A program made the translations under genes and the position numbers. Of a stretch of 64,000 nucleotides of DNA, positions 29,749-39,233 are shown one piece after another. How positions within the stretch are numbered: the stretch's first letter is position 1; every line of letters begins with the position of its first letter. The notes below the pieces were generated by a model. It was not told where the DNA came from. It did not search any database and saw only the letters and a program-made list of their open reading frames with translations. The stretch is from Lapillicoccus jejuensis (GTDB lineage: Bacteria; Actinomycetota; Actinomycetes; Actinomycetales; Dermatophilaceae): NCBI RefSeq assembly GCF_006715055.1, contig NZ_VFMN01000001.1, positions 2,666,001 to 2,730,000 of the forward strand, in the 5' to 3' direction.

Positions 29749-30585
29749 TCAGAGCCAGGGCGACGGGGAGAGCGGGTCGGCGACCCGCACGCGACGCCGT
29801 ACGGCGTCCTCGCGCTGGAGCCGCTCGAGGTCGCGCCGGCGGCGGTCGGCGACGACGGCGGCGAGGACGTGCTCCGGGTGGTTCCCCGGGGGCGGCGCGG
29901 GGGAGACGTACGTCGACACCTCGGCGAGCAGCGCGCGGCCCATCGCCTCCCGGGCGGACGGCTCCATCGTCGCCGCCGCGGGCAGGAAGGTGCGCACGGC
30001 CATCGCCAGCTCGTCCGGCAGGGCACCGATGTCGGCGTGCCAGGCCCACCCGGCGAGGTGCGGCGGCATCGGCACGGGCGGGGCGAGCTGGGCGGTCACC
30101 CGGTCGCGGACGACGTACGTGCCGGCGAGCAGGTCGCCGACCCGCTTCCCGCGACGGTTGACCAGCGCGCAGATGATCGCCGGGACGCCGTAGAGGACGT
30201 AGACCTCGACGTAGCGCAGCATCCCGCGCACGAACGCGTGCCGGAAGGTGATCGGACCGCCGTCGTCGCGCACGGTCCGCAGCCCGACGGCGTACTTGCC
30301 CGGCGACCGGCCCCGGGTGAGGGTCTCGAAGGCGATCGGCGAGGCGACGAGGACGAGGACGGTCGCGGTGAGCAGCACCCCCGCGATGAGCGCGTCGTCG
30401 AGCTGGTCGGACAGGGCCCCCGCCGCGGTGAGCACGCCGGCGGCCAGCCCGAAGAGCACGACGTTGTCGATGAACCCGGACAGGATCCGCGGCCCGATCG
30501 AGGCCGGCGGCAGGTCGAGGGCGACCGCCTCGCCGGTGACGAGGTCGTCCTCGCCCACGCCGACGGTCAGGCTCGTCTCGCTCAC
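29749..30585 (-). CDS. RDD-family membrane protein
   Basis: The 278-residue protein has a RDD domain over about 20-170, with RILSGFIDNVVLFGLAAGV near 32-50 carrying the R and D residues, and LTRGRSPGKYAVGLRTV near 90-106. About four hydrophobic segments follow from residue 35 on. The C-terminal ~100 residues are soluble. Function of the family is unknown. It is divergent from the SpoIIM-type gene, a pairing also seen in Mycobacterium (Rv3694c/Rv3695). GGGAGGGGGAC lies just before the GTG start. Confidence 0.82.
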   Translation of the reverse strand: MSETSLTVGVGEDDLVTGEAVALDLPPASIGPRILSGFIDNVVLFGLAAGVLTAAGALSDQLDDALIAGVLLTATVLVLVASPIAFETLTRGRSPGKYAVGLRTVRDDGGPITFRHAFVRGMLRYVEVYVLYGVPAIICALVNRRGKRVGDLLAGTYVVRDRVTAQLAPPVPMPPHLAGWAWHADIGALPDELAMAVRTFLPAAATMEPSAREAMGRALLAEVSTYVSPAPPPGNHPEHVLAAVVADRRRRDLERLQREDAVRRRVRVADPLSPSPWL

Positions 30586-30689
30586 CCGTCCCCCTCCCGA
30601 TCCGCCGCACCGGCCGCCGTACGGCGTCGTGCCACCCGGTGACGGCAGCCTACGGCGCGCCGGGCGCGGGGGGCACCTAGAGTGACCGC

Positions 30690-31682
30690 GTGGACCTCGA
30701 CGCCTACGTGACCGCCCACCACGGCGAGTGGTCGCGGCTCGAGCAGCTGTCGGGCCAGCGGCGGCTGAGCGGCACCGAGGCCGACGAGATGCTCGACCTC
30801 TACCAGCGCGTCGCGACCCACCTGTCCGAGGTCCGCACGCGCTCGCCCGAGCCGACGCTCGTCGCGCACCTGTCCTCGCTGCTGGCCCGGGCGCGGCTGC
30901 GCTCGGCCGGCACCCGCACCTTCACGTGGTCCGACGTCGTGCGCTTCCTCACCGTCACCTTCCCGGCCGCGCTGTTCCACACCCGGCGCTGGTGGCTGAC
31001 CACGCTGGGCGTCAACGTCGCGGCGGCGTTCGTCATGGGGTGGTACCTCGTCGCCCATCCCGCGCTCGAGACGTCGCTGCTGTCGCCGTCCGAGGTGCAG
31101 CAGCTGGTCGACAACGACTTCGCCGGCTACTACACGCAGTACGCCGCCGGCTCCTTCGCCGTCAAGATCTGGACCAACAACGCCTGGGTCACCGCGCTCT
31201 GCCTGGCCCTCGGCGTGTTCGGGGTGCCGGTGGTCTACCTGCTCTTCCAGAACGTCGTCAACGTCGCCGTCATCGGCGGGATCATGTGGACGCACGGGCG
31301 GGCCGACCTGTTCTTCGGCCTCATCCTCCCGCACGGCATGCTCGAGCTGACCTGCGTCTTCGTCGCCGCGGGCGCGGGCCTGCGCATCTTCTGGGCCTGG
31401 ATCGAGCCGGGGCCGCGCACCCGCGGGCAGGCGGTCGCCGAGGAGGGACGCGCGGCGCTGTCGCTCGCCCTCGGCCTCGCGCTGGTCCTGCTCGTCACCG
31501 GCCTCATCGAGGCCTTCGTCACCCCGTCGCCGCTGCCGACCTGGGCCCGCATCGGCGTCGGGGTCCTCGCCGAGCTCGCCTTCCTCACCTACGTCTTCAC
31601 GCTCGGCCGGTGGGCCGCGCGACGCGGCGAGACCGGCGACCTGGTCCCCGCCGACCGCGGCGAGACCGCCCCGGTCGTCTGA
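30690..31682 (+). CDS. Stage II sporulation protein M-like membrane protein
   Basis: The 330-residue protein has a soluble N-terminus followed by about six membrane segments (from about residue 95). FQNVVNVAVIGGI near 184-196 and ILPHGMLELTCVFVAAGAGLRI near 211-232 match SpoIIM-like (DUF95) proteins. In non-sporulating actinobacteria its role is unknown. The start GTG is 6 nt after TAGAGT. It is part of the RDD/SpoIIM/DUF58/MoxR locus, but an unrelated sigma-factor group lies between it and the DUF58 gene. Confidence 0.8.
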   Translation: MDLDAYVTAHHGEWSRLEQLSGQRRLSGTEADEMLDLYQRVATHLSEVRTRSPEPTLVAHLSSLLARARLRSAGTRTFTWSDVVRFLTVTFPAALFHTRRWWLTTLGVNVAAAFVMGWYLVAHPALETSLLSPSEVQQLVDNDFAGYYTQYAAGSFAVKIWTNNAWVTALCLALGVFGVPVVYLLFQNVVNVAVIGGIMWTHGRADLFFGLILPHGMLELTCVFVAAGAGLRIFWAWIEPGPRTRGQAVAEEGRAALSLALGLALVLLVTGLIEAFVTPSPLPTWARIGVGVLAELAFLTYVFTLGRWAARRGETGDLVPADRGETAPVV

Positions 31683-31689
31683 CGCCCGG

Positions 31690-32478
31690 TCAGATCCCGA
31701 GCGTCCCGCGCACGAGGCTGTCGCCGGAGTGCTGGAGGTTCTCGTCGAAGGCCTCGCGGCTGATGTCGACGGTGACGAAGCCGTTGTCGATGACCGACTG
31801 GGCGACGGGGAAGGTGTCGCTGCCGCCGGAGCCGAGCACGCCGACCGAGACCATCCGCTTGCCGTCGCGGTTGAGCAGCCACACCTCGAGGTAGCCGGCG
31901 CCCGGGTCGAGCCGGGCGGTCGCGATCCGCAGGTCGAGCCCGTCCGACGAGCGCACGAGCGCGGCCTGGCCGAGGTTCTGCTTGGTGTCGAGCGTGTCGA
32001 GCGGCACGCTGGCCACGGTGGACGAGGTCGTCGTCGCGGTGGCCGTGGGGGTGCGGGGGGCGTCGGCGCGGTTGATGACCCAGCCCGACCCGAGGCCCAC
32101 CCCGAGGCCGACGACGGCGGCGGCCGCCGACCACAGCACCGCCCGTCGGCGCAGCGGGCGCACGACGGCGGTGCCGGCCGGGGGCGCCGAGGACGCCGGG
32201 CCGGCCCGGCGGGCCCCGGCCGTCACGAGCTCGCGGTCCGGGCCGTCGACCCCGTCGAGGTCGGCCTCGATGCGGTCCCACAGCCCGGCGGGCGGCTGCT
32301 CGAGGGCGCCGGCGGTGCCGGCGACGGTGAGGGCGTGCTGCAGCTCGGAGACCGTGCGGCGGCACACCGCGCACTGCTCGACGTGCTGCTCGACGGCCAA
32401 GGCGACCTGCGGGTCGTCGTCGGCCCAGTCGGCACCGAGGACGAGACCCGCGAGGGCCTCGGTGTCGGGGTGCGCCAC
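31690..32478 (-). CDS. Anti-sigma factor, RskA-like
   Basis: The 262-residue protein has a zinc-containing anti-sigma motif, HVEQCAVC (about 32-39, H-x3-C-x2-C), near its N-terminus. One membrane helix follows (about 113-132, VLWSAAAAVVGLGVGLGSGW), then an extracytoplasmic domain of about 125 residues of the RskA C-terminal type (LEVWLLNRDGKRMVSVGVL). It should bind the ECF sigma factor upstream until a signal triggers cleavage. AAGGAGGTC within the sigma stop region lies just before its GTG, so the pair is coupled. Confidence 0.87.
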   Translation of the reverse strand: MAHPDTEALAGLVLGADWADDDPQVALAVEQHVEQCAVCRRTVSELQHALTVAGTAGALEQPPAGLWDRIEADLDGVDGPDRELVTAGARRAGPASSAPPAGTAVVRPLRRRAVLWSAAAAVVGLGVGLGSGWVINRADAPRTPTATATTTSSTVASVPLDTLDTKQNLGQAALVRSSDGLDLRIATARLDPGAGYLEVWLLNRDGKRMVSVGVLGSGGSDTFPVAQSVIDNGFVTVDISREAFDENLQHSGDSLVRGTLGI

Positions 32479-32479
32479 C

Positions 32480-33031
32480 TCAGACCTCCTTCAGGCGCGA
32501 ACGGAGCTGGACGAGTCCCCGACGGACGTGGCTCTTGACCGTCCCGAGCGGCAGGTCGAGCTCGTCGGCCACCTCGGCGGCGGTGCGACCCTCGACCACG
32601 GCGAGCCGCAGCACCGTGCCGCGGGGCTCGCCGAGCTGCTCGAGCTCGTGGGCGACGACGACGCGGCTCGTGACCTCCTCGTCGTGCCGCACGTCCTCCA
32701 GCCGGGTGACCGAGCCGACCGCCTGCAGGTTGCGCTGGGCGCGCCAGCGCGCCGTCCGGACGTCGGCGACCTTGTGCCGGGCGATCCCGACGAGCCACCG
32801 CGGGACCGCGTCGGGCCCGGGCCGCAGCGTCTGCCGCCCGTTCCAGGCCGCGACGAAGACCTGCTGGGTGACGTCCTCCGCCTCGTGGGCGTCCTGCAGG
32901 CCGCGGACGGCGATCGTGTGCACGAGCGGCGCCCAGCGCCGGTAGGCCTCGGCGAGCGCGTCCCGGTCACCGGCGACGAGCCGCTCCGCGACGTCGTCGG
33001 GCTGCTGCACGACGTCGTCGGGCGCCCACAT
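32480..33031 (-). CDS. ECF sigma factor (SigK-like by context)
   Basis: The 183-residue protein has sigma region 2 over about 17-85 (LVAGDRDALAEAYRRWAPLV; DAHEAEDVTQQVFVAAW) and region 4 over about 125-180 (RTAAEVADELDLPLGTVKSHVRRGLVQLR). The ATG at 33031 is preferred over upstream starts since TACGGT sits 6 nt before it. The adjacent RskA-type anti-sigma and fasciclin gene recall SigK/RskA of mycobacteria, which control the fasciclin-domain proteins MPT70 and MPT83. That parallel is inference from gene content. Confidence 0.87.
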   Translation of the reverse strand: MWAPDDVVQQPDDVAERLVAGDRDALAEAYRRWAPLVHTIAVRGLQDAHEAEDVTQQVFVAAWNGRQTLRPGPDAVPRWLVGIARHKVADVRTARWRAQRNLQAVGSVTRLEDVRHDEEVTSRVVVAHELEQLGEPRGTVLRLAVVEGRTAAEVADELDLPLGTVKSHVRRGLVQLRSRLKEV

Positions 33032-33101
33032 GGACCCACCGTAGGGGAGGAGGGCCGCCGCTGTCCGACGGGATGGCACGGGGACCGTCCGATCCGCCCG
33101 G

Positions 33102-33818
33102 TCAGGGGCCGGTCGGGACGGCGACGACGACGACGTTGTTCTCGTAGTGCCGGGCGACGCGGTCGTACTCGCCGCCGCAGGTCACGAGGTGCAGTCGCGG
33201 TGGTCCGGTGCGGGTGAAGAGGGCGCGCAGGTCCAGCGAGGTCTTCGCCACGCTGCGCACCGACTCGACGCGGTAGGTGTGCCGGGTGCCGTCCGCCGAG
33301 GTGACGACGACCGACGCCCCCGGGCGCACCGACCCCAGCCCGGCCATCGGCCCGACGCCGGCGTCGCGGGTGTCGACGTGGGCCGCGACGACGGCCGCGC
33401 CGTCGGGGTCGCCGGGCGCGGGTCCGTAGCGGTACCAGCCCGCCTCGAACGGGGTCGGGGGCAGGGCCATCTGCCCGTCGCCGGCGACCGCCTCGGGCAC
33501 GACCGGCAGGTCGAGCCCGATCTGGCCCACCTGCAGGCGCACCGGGGCGGCGACCGCGGCCGCCGCGGTGATCCGGGCGTCCCGGGCCGTGACGGTCGGG
33601 CGGGGGGCCGCGGCCGACGCCGCACCCGTCGTCCCCGCCGCCCCCGTGGGGCCGGTGGGGGACGGGACGGCGGGAGCCGCGGACGAGGTGGGGGACGGGG
33701 GCGCCGGGACGGCGTTCGCCCCGACGTCCCCGACCGTGGCGTACGCCGTCGCGCCGCCCGCGAGGAGGGCGGCCGACAGCGCGCCGACCACCCTCCCGCG
33801 CGAGATGCGACCGGCCAT
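33102..33818 (-). CDS. Class F sortase
   Basis: The 238-residue protein has an N-terminal membrane signal (10-30), a Pro/Ala/Ser-rich linker (38-75), and a sortase domain from about 92. Catalytic residues are His147 in AAHVDTR, Cys214 in VTCGGEYD, and an Arg near 220-224. The TLHTYRV-like strand and short length fit class F, common in actinobacteria. It would attach or process surface proteins at the cell wall. The start is ATG 33818, two bases after the DUF4397 stop, so it is translated with that gene. Confidence 0.82.
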   Translation of the reverse strand: MAGRISRGRVVGALSAALLAGGATAYATVGDVGANAVPAPPSPTSSAAPAVPSPTGPTGAAGTTGAASAAAPRPTVTARDARITAAAAVAAPVRLQVGQIGLDLPVVPEAVAGDGQMALPPTPFEAGWYRYGPAPGDPDGAAVVAAHVDTRDAGVGPMAGLGSVRPGASVVVTSADGTRHTYRVESVRSVAKTSLDLRALFTRTGPPRLHLVTCGGEYDRVARHYENNVVVVAVPTGP

Positions 33819-33820
33819 GG

Positions 33821-34639
33821 TCAGCGCTGGGCGACCTTGGCCGCGCGGCGGCGCGGCAGCAGGACCAGACCACCGGCGAGCACCGCGGCGCCGCCGACGA
33901 GCAGCACCCGGGTCAGGTCGGCGTTCGCGGCGGCCTGGCCGCCGGAGCCGGCGTTGACGCCGCCGGGGGCGGAGTCCATCCCGGTGATGGTCTGCACCGC
34001 GAGCTGCAGGTTGTTGTCGGTGGCGCTGCCCCACGCGTAGACGACCGTGTTGGCGCCCTCCTTGAGCGGCAGGTCGGCCGGGCCGATGGCCACGGTGCTC
34101 GTGCCGGCCAGGGTCACGTCGGCCTTGACCGTGCCCGCCGGGACCACCGCGGTCGCCTCGTTGGGGTTGGTGAGGTTCTTCAGCACCGCGGTGCCGTTGG
34201 CGCGCACGTCGACGGCCGGGGCGGCCGCGTCGTGACGGACGGTGAGCCGCGCCTGGCCGGCGGGCACCATCGAGGTGTCGTTGACGTACGGCGTGAGGAC
34301 CGGCTTGCCGTCCGCCGTGAGGTGCGCGACGACGGTGATGTTCGCGCCCTCGGGCACGTTGACGCCCTTGGCCTCGGTGACGGCCGTGCCGCCGGCGCCG
34401 GCGCCGGCGGCGGTGACCTTGAGGTCGTAGGTGCCGGCGGGCAGCATCTGCGGGTCGGTGAGGGTGCCCGGCTTGAAGTCGGTCAGCAGGGCCTTGCCGT
34501 TGGCGTAGACGTCGACCGTGGCGCCGGGGACGGCGTGCAGGATCGAGACGGTGGCGTCACCGGCGGCGTGGGCCGGGGCGGCGACGAGCAGCGGGGCCCC
34601 CGCGAGGGCGAGGACGGCGAGCGGGCGCAGGGCCTTCAT
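33821..34639 (-). CDS. DUF4397-domain surface protein
   Basis: The 272-residue protein has a signal peptide (about 1-25, ending ...PAHAA), then two DUF4397 beta-domains (about 28-120 and 125-220; ATVSILHAVPGATVDVYANGKALL and ARLTVRHDAAAPAVDVRANG). A Gly/Ala linker, a membrane helix (about 245-262) and a basic tail RRRAAKVAQR follow. It lacks a clear LPxTG motif though it ends like a sortase substrate, and the neighbouring sortase might use a variant site. Upstream, ACCAACCGAGA occurs twice in tandem, next to a good ribosome-binding site (AGGAGAAG). Confidence 0.78.
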   Translation of the reverse strand: MKALRPLAVLALAGAPLLVAAPAHAAGDATVSILHAVPGATVDVYANGKALLTDFKPGTLTDPQMLPAGTYDLKVTAAGAGAGGTAVTEAKGVNVPEGANITVVAHLTADGKPVLTPYVNDTSMVPAGQARLTVRHDAAAPAVDVRANGTAVLKNLTNPNEATAVVPAGTVKADVTLAGTSTVAIGPADLPLKEGANTVVYAWGSATDNNLQLAVQTITGMDSAPGGVNAGSGGQAAANADLTRVLLVGGAAVLAGGLVLLPRRRAAKVAQR

Positions 34640-34693
34640 GGCTTCTCCTGGTTTCTCGGTTGGTGTCTCGGTTGGTGTGTGACGGGGAACGGG

Positions 34694-35353
34694 TCAGGGG
34701 AGGTCGATCGGGCGCAGCACCGAGGTGATGCCGTGCGCGATCTGCTTGTTGCCCTTGTTGATGTCGAGCTGCGACCCGATGAGGTAGGCGTCCTTGCTGG
34801 TGGTGTCGAGGTCGCGCAGCCGCACGACGCCGTACGGCGCCGAGATGGTGGCGATGGTCAGCCCGGCCTCGGGCAGCGCGGTGTTGACCTTGGTGGTGCG
34901 CTTGGCCAGCACGTCGGCGGACGTCACGGTCGCCCCGGGGACGACGTGGTAGAGCAGGACGGCCTCGATGGTGTCGACCCCGGCGGCCGAGACGAGGGCG
35001 TTGAAGACGCCCCGCTCCTGGTGGTACGTCGTGCCGGTGAGGCTCTTGGCGAGGTCCTGGAACGCGCGGTCGGTCGGGAGGAACGCGGTGACCGGCGTGG
35101 TGCCGTCGGCGAGGACCTTGACGGGGGAGTCCGGCTTGGCCTTGAGCACGGCGACGACGGCCTGGGTGAGGATGTCGTAGTCGTCCCAGTTGCCGTCGAA
35201 GGTGTCGCCGTCGGCCATGAGGACGGAGACGAGGCTCTGGGTGCCGGAGGTGCTGGGGGCGGCCGAGCTGGTGGCGGCGCCCGCCACCCCGGCGGCCGCG
35301 ACGACGGCGAGCGCGGTGGAGGCGGTGAGACAGCGGCGCACGGACAGGGACAT
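34694..35353 (-). CDS. Fasciclin-domain secreted protein
   Basis: The 219-residue protein has a signal peptide (about 1-32) and one FAS1 domain. The FAS1 H1 motif is TAFLPTDRAFQDL near 109-121 and the H2 region is LLYHVVPGATVTSADVL near 153-169. FAS1 domains take part in adhesion. In mycobacteria FAS1 proteins MPT70/MPT83 are controlled by SigK/RskA. Here it leads the DUF4397/sortase genes, close to an ECF sigma gene. RBS-like GAGAGGA lies before the ATG. No lipobox is seen, so it is probably released or wall-bound. Confidence 0.85.
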   Translation of the reverse strand: MSLSVRRCLTASTALAVVAAAGVAGAATSSAAPSTSGTQSLVSVLMADGDTFDGNWDDYDILTQAVVAVLKAKPDSPVKVLADGTTPVTAFLPTDRAFQDLAKSLTGTTYHQERGVFNALVSAAGVDTIEAVLLYHVVPGATVTSADVLAKRTTKVNTALPEAGLTIATISAPYGVVRLRDLDTTSKDAYLIGSQLDINKGNKQIAHGITSVLRPIDLP

Positions 35354-35406
35354 GGCGGGTCCTCTCGGGAGGTCGGGGGCGGTCCTCGTCGACCGCCTAC
35401 ACCCCT

Positions 35407-35435
35407 ACTTCCGCCGCAGCCTCGCGGCGGGATGC
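35407..35435 (-). promoter_or_regulatory. Candidate ECF-type promoter of the fasciclin operon
   Basis: On the minus strand, GCATCC (35435-35430) and GGAAGT (35412-35407) are separated by 17 bp. This lies about 55 bp before the fasciclin start. The mycobacterial SigK promoter, as I recall it, is CCATCC and CCGAAT with similar spacing, so the -35 matches at five of six positions while the -10 is a poor match. It differs from the TANNNT promoters used by most genes here. Only experiment can show whether the local sigma factor uses it. Confidence 0.35.
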
Positions 35436-35490
35436 ACCCGCCCCAGACTCTTTTCAGACGGCGTGCAGCCGGCGTCCGGCGAGGACGCTA

Positions 35491-35581
35491 TGCGGTGCCC
35501 CGCAGGGCGGGGCACGGCACGACGACGTGCCCCTGACCTGCAAGGACTATGCCGTGCCCCGCAGGGCGGGGCACGGCATAG
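35491..35581 (+). repeat. Hairpin-spacer-hairpin element (family 2, copy C)
   Basis: The first hairpin has GTGCCCCGC (35495-35503) and its complement at 35507-35515 around AGG. The second is a perfect 16-bp stem, CTATGCCGTGCCCCGC at 35547-35562 with 35566-35581, also around AGG. The spacer contains GCCCCTGACCTGC. A second copy with the same spacer core is at 43346-43441. Here it lies in the 276-bp gap between the fasciclin and DUF58 genes, which otherwise holds only the fasciclin promoter. Confidence 0.8.
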
Positions 35582-35629
35582 CGGGTGCGCCGGAGGGGCC
35601 CGACGCCCGTACGGCGCCGCCTCGCGCGG

Positions 35630-36921
35630 CTAGAGCAGGCCCTGGCTCTTGAGCAGCAGGTAGTGGTCGGCGAGCCGGGGCGGCAGGTGCTCCGGGTCGG
35701 CCTCGAGGACCGTGACGCCGAGCCGGCCGAGGGTCGCCGCGGTGCGCTCGCGCAGGGCGAGGGTGCGCTCGGCCGCGGCGGCGTCGTACACCTCGGCCGT
35801 GGTCGAGCGGCGCCCGGCCATCTCGGCGAGAGCGGGGTCGCCGACCGAGGCGACGACGACGCGGTGGTGCGCGGTCATCGTCGCGAGGGTCGGCAGCAGC
35901 GAGGTCTCGACGACGGAGGGCTCGAGCGCGGTGAGCAGCACGACGAGCGCGCGCCGCCGGGAGGTGTCGGCGACGGCGGACGCGAGGGTCGGCCAGGACG
36001 CCTCGAGCAGGGCCGGCTCGAGCGGCGCCATGGCCTGGACGAGGTCGGCGAGCAGCGTCGTGCGGTTGGCCGAGCCGACCCGGGCCCGGACCCAGCGGTC
36101 GCCGGCGACGAGGTCGACCCGGTCGCCGGCGCGCGAGGCGAGCGCGGCGAGCAGGAGGGCGGCGTCCATGGCGGCGTCGAGCCGGGGCTGGTCCTCGATG
36201 CGCGCGGCGGAGGTGCGCGAGGTGTCGAGGACGAGGATGACGCGGCGGTCGCGCTCGGGCTGCCAGGTCCGCACCACGGCGTGCCGGCGCCGGGCGGTGG
36301 CTCGCCAGTCGATCGAGCGCACGTCGTCGCCCTCGACGTAGTCGCGCAGCGAGTCGAACTCGGTGCCCTGGCCGCGGACCCGCACGGCCGAGCGGCCGTC
36401 GAGCTGGCGCAGGGCGGCGAGCCGCGACGGCAGGTGCTTGCGCGAGTGGAAGGGCGGCAGCGCGCGCACCGCGCCCCCGACGTCGAGCGAGCGCTGCCGG
36501 GCGCCGAGCCGCAGCGGCCCGAAGCTGCGCACGGTGACCCGGTCGGCGAGCCGGTCGCCGCGTCGGGTCGGGGTGAGCGTGGTCGTCAGGCGCCGCCGCT
36601 CCCCGCCCTTGAGCACGAGGCGGTGCCGGTCGCCGGCGGCCCCCGCCGACGGCTGCCACGCGTCACGCACGAGCGCGCGCAGGGTGCGCCGGCCCGGGTT
36701 GGTCAGCAGCAGCGTCGAGGTGCCGGAGTCGCCGAGGCGCACCTGCGCGTCGGCCTCCCGCTCGACCAGCAGCCGGCGCGGGCTGACGGCGAGGACGACG
36801 TCGAGCAGGGTGAGGACGACGACGCCGGCGACCCACAGCAGCACGACCTCGCGCGTCGGCTGGACGACGACGGCGACGAGGCCGAGCAGCAGCAGCGCGG
36901 GGACGCGCCAGCTGAGCGCCA

Positions 36922-36922
<1 letters not shown>
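35630..36922 (-). CDS. DUF58-domain protein
   Basis: The 430-residue protein has two N-terminal hydrophobic segments (about 5-45) and a soluble domain with the DUF58 core GTEFDSLRDYVEGDDVRSIDWRATAR near 190-215. A von Willebrand A-like stretch follows (VILVLDTSRTSA, a partial MIDAS DxSxx). Such proteins work with MoxR ATPases, likely as chaperone/insertase partners for envelope proteins. The ATG overlaps the MoxR stop (TGATG). An upstream in-frame extension exists but overlaps moxR and lacks homology. Confidence 0.83.
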
Positions 36923-38006
<1,084 letters not shown>

Positions 38007-38010
<4 letters not shown>

Positions 38011-39233
38011 GAGCGGCGGACCTCTCTCTCCAGGGTGGCGAGCCGGGTGGCGAGGCCGAGCAGCTCGTCGTCGGTGGCCGGTGGGGGACCGGCGAGCAGG
38101 TGGCCGACGTCGGGCTCGGGCTGCCCGACTGCGGCGGCGGTCGCCCGCACGAGGACGTCCGGCGGGGCGCCGGGCGGCAGGCCGAGGTAACCGGCGAGCC
38201 GGCGGCGGGTGGCCTCCCGCAGGACCGCGGCGGCGCGGCCGGTGTCGCGGGCCCTGCGGTAGAGCCGGCCGCGGCTCTGCGTCGTCTCGACGGCGCGGAC
38301 GACGGCCGGCAGCGGCTCGCGGACCAGGCGACCGAGGCGGCGCCCGCGCCACAGCATCACCCCGAGCAGGGCGACCGTCAGCAGCGCGAGGCCGGGCCCG
38401 ACCCAGCCGGGCACGACCTCCTGCGTCCGCGAGGTGTCGTCGGCCGGGATGTCGGTGAGGGTCGGGACGTACCAGACCAGCCGTGGCGTCGCGCCGAGCG
38501 TGCGCAGCACGACGGCGGCGTCGTCGGCCTCGTCGACCTCGTCGTTGTCGAGGGCGGTGCTCGACCCGAGCAGCACGAGCGGGGCGCGGTCGACGTCGCC
38601 GGGGAGGGCGAGGTACGTCGCGTAGCCCTGCTCACCCACCCAGCAGGCGGCGTCGGGCTCGACCCCGCTGTCGGGGGCCGTGCGGTAGCCGCGCTGGGCG
38701 TGGGCCAGCTGCTCGCCGTCGCGCACGTCGGGGGTGCGGCACGCGTCGCCGGTGCGCAGGTCCCCGGCGGCGACGGGCAGGGCCGCGGACTGCACGTCCG
38801 GGTCGAGGTGGCCGAGGACCCAGGACGGCGGGTCGACGACGACGAGGCGCCGGGCTGTGCTGCTGGCCTCGACGAGCCGGTCGATGGTGGCCTCTGCGAG
38901 GTCGTCGGTCGTCGCGACGAGGACGGTCGTGTCGCCGTCGACCGTGGCGGCCAGCAGCGCGTCCTGGGAGCGGACGACGTCGACCTGCACGCCCTGGCGG
39001 CGCAGCACCTCGGCGACGGCGCGGGCGCCGTACCGGCCCGGGTCGTCCGGGTCCAGCGGCGCCTGGTTCGGCGCGCCGGGCGACAGCGCGCTCATGAGGA
39101 CGGCGGCGCCGACGACGAGGACGGCGAGCGCGACCCAGACCAGGCGGCGGCGCCGGGCCGGGCGCGCGGGGGCGTCGGCGGTCGCGGCGGCGGTGCCCTC
39201 GGTGGTGTCGGGGGTGGGGTCGAGGAGGGTCAC
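38007..39233 (-). CDS. DUF4350-domain membrane protein
   Basis: The 408-residue protein has a membrane helix near 33-50, an extracytoplasmic or luminal DUF4350 domain (about 60-250; GARAVAEVLRRQGVQVDVV, then VLLGSSTALDNDEVDEADDAAVVL), a second helix near 288-305 (GPGLALLTVALLGVMLW), and a cytoplasmic C-terminus. Function is unknown, but it is a constant neighbour of MoxR/DUF58. It overlaps the genes on both sides by 4 bp. Confidence 0.8.
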
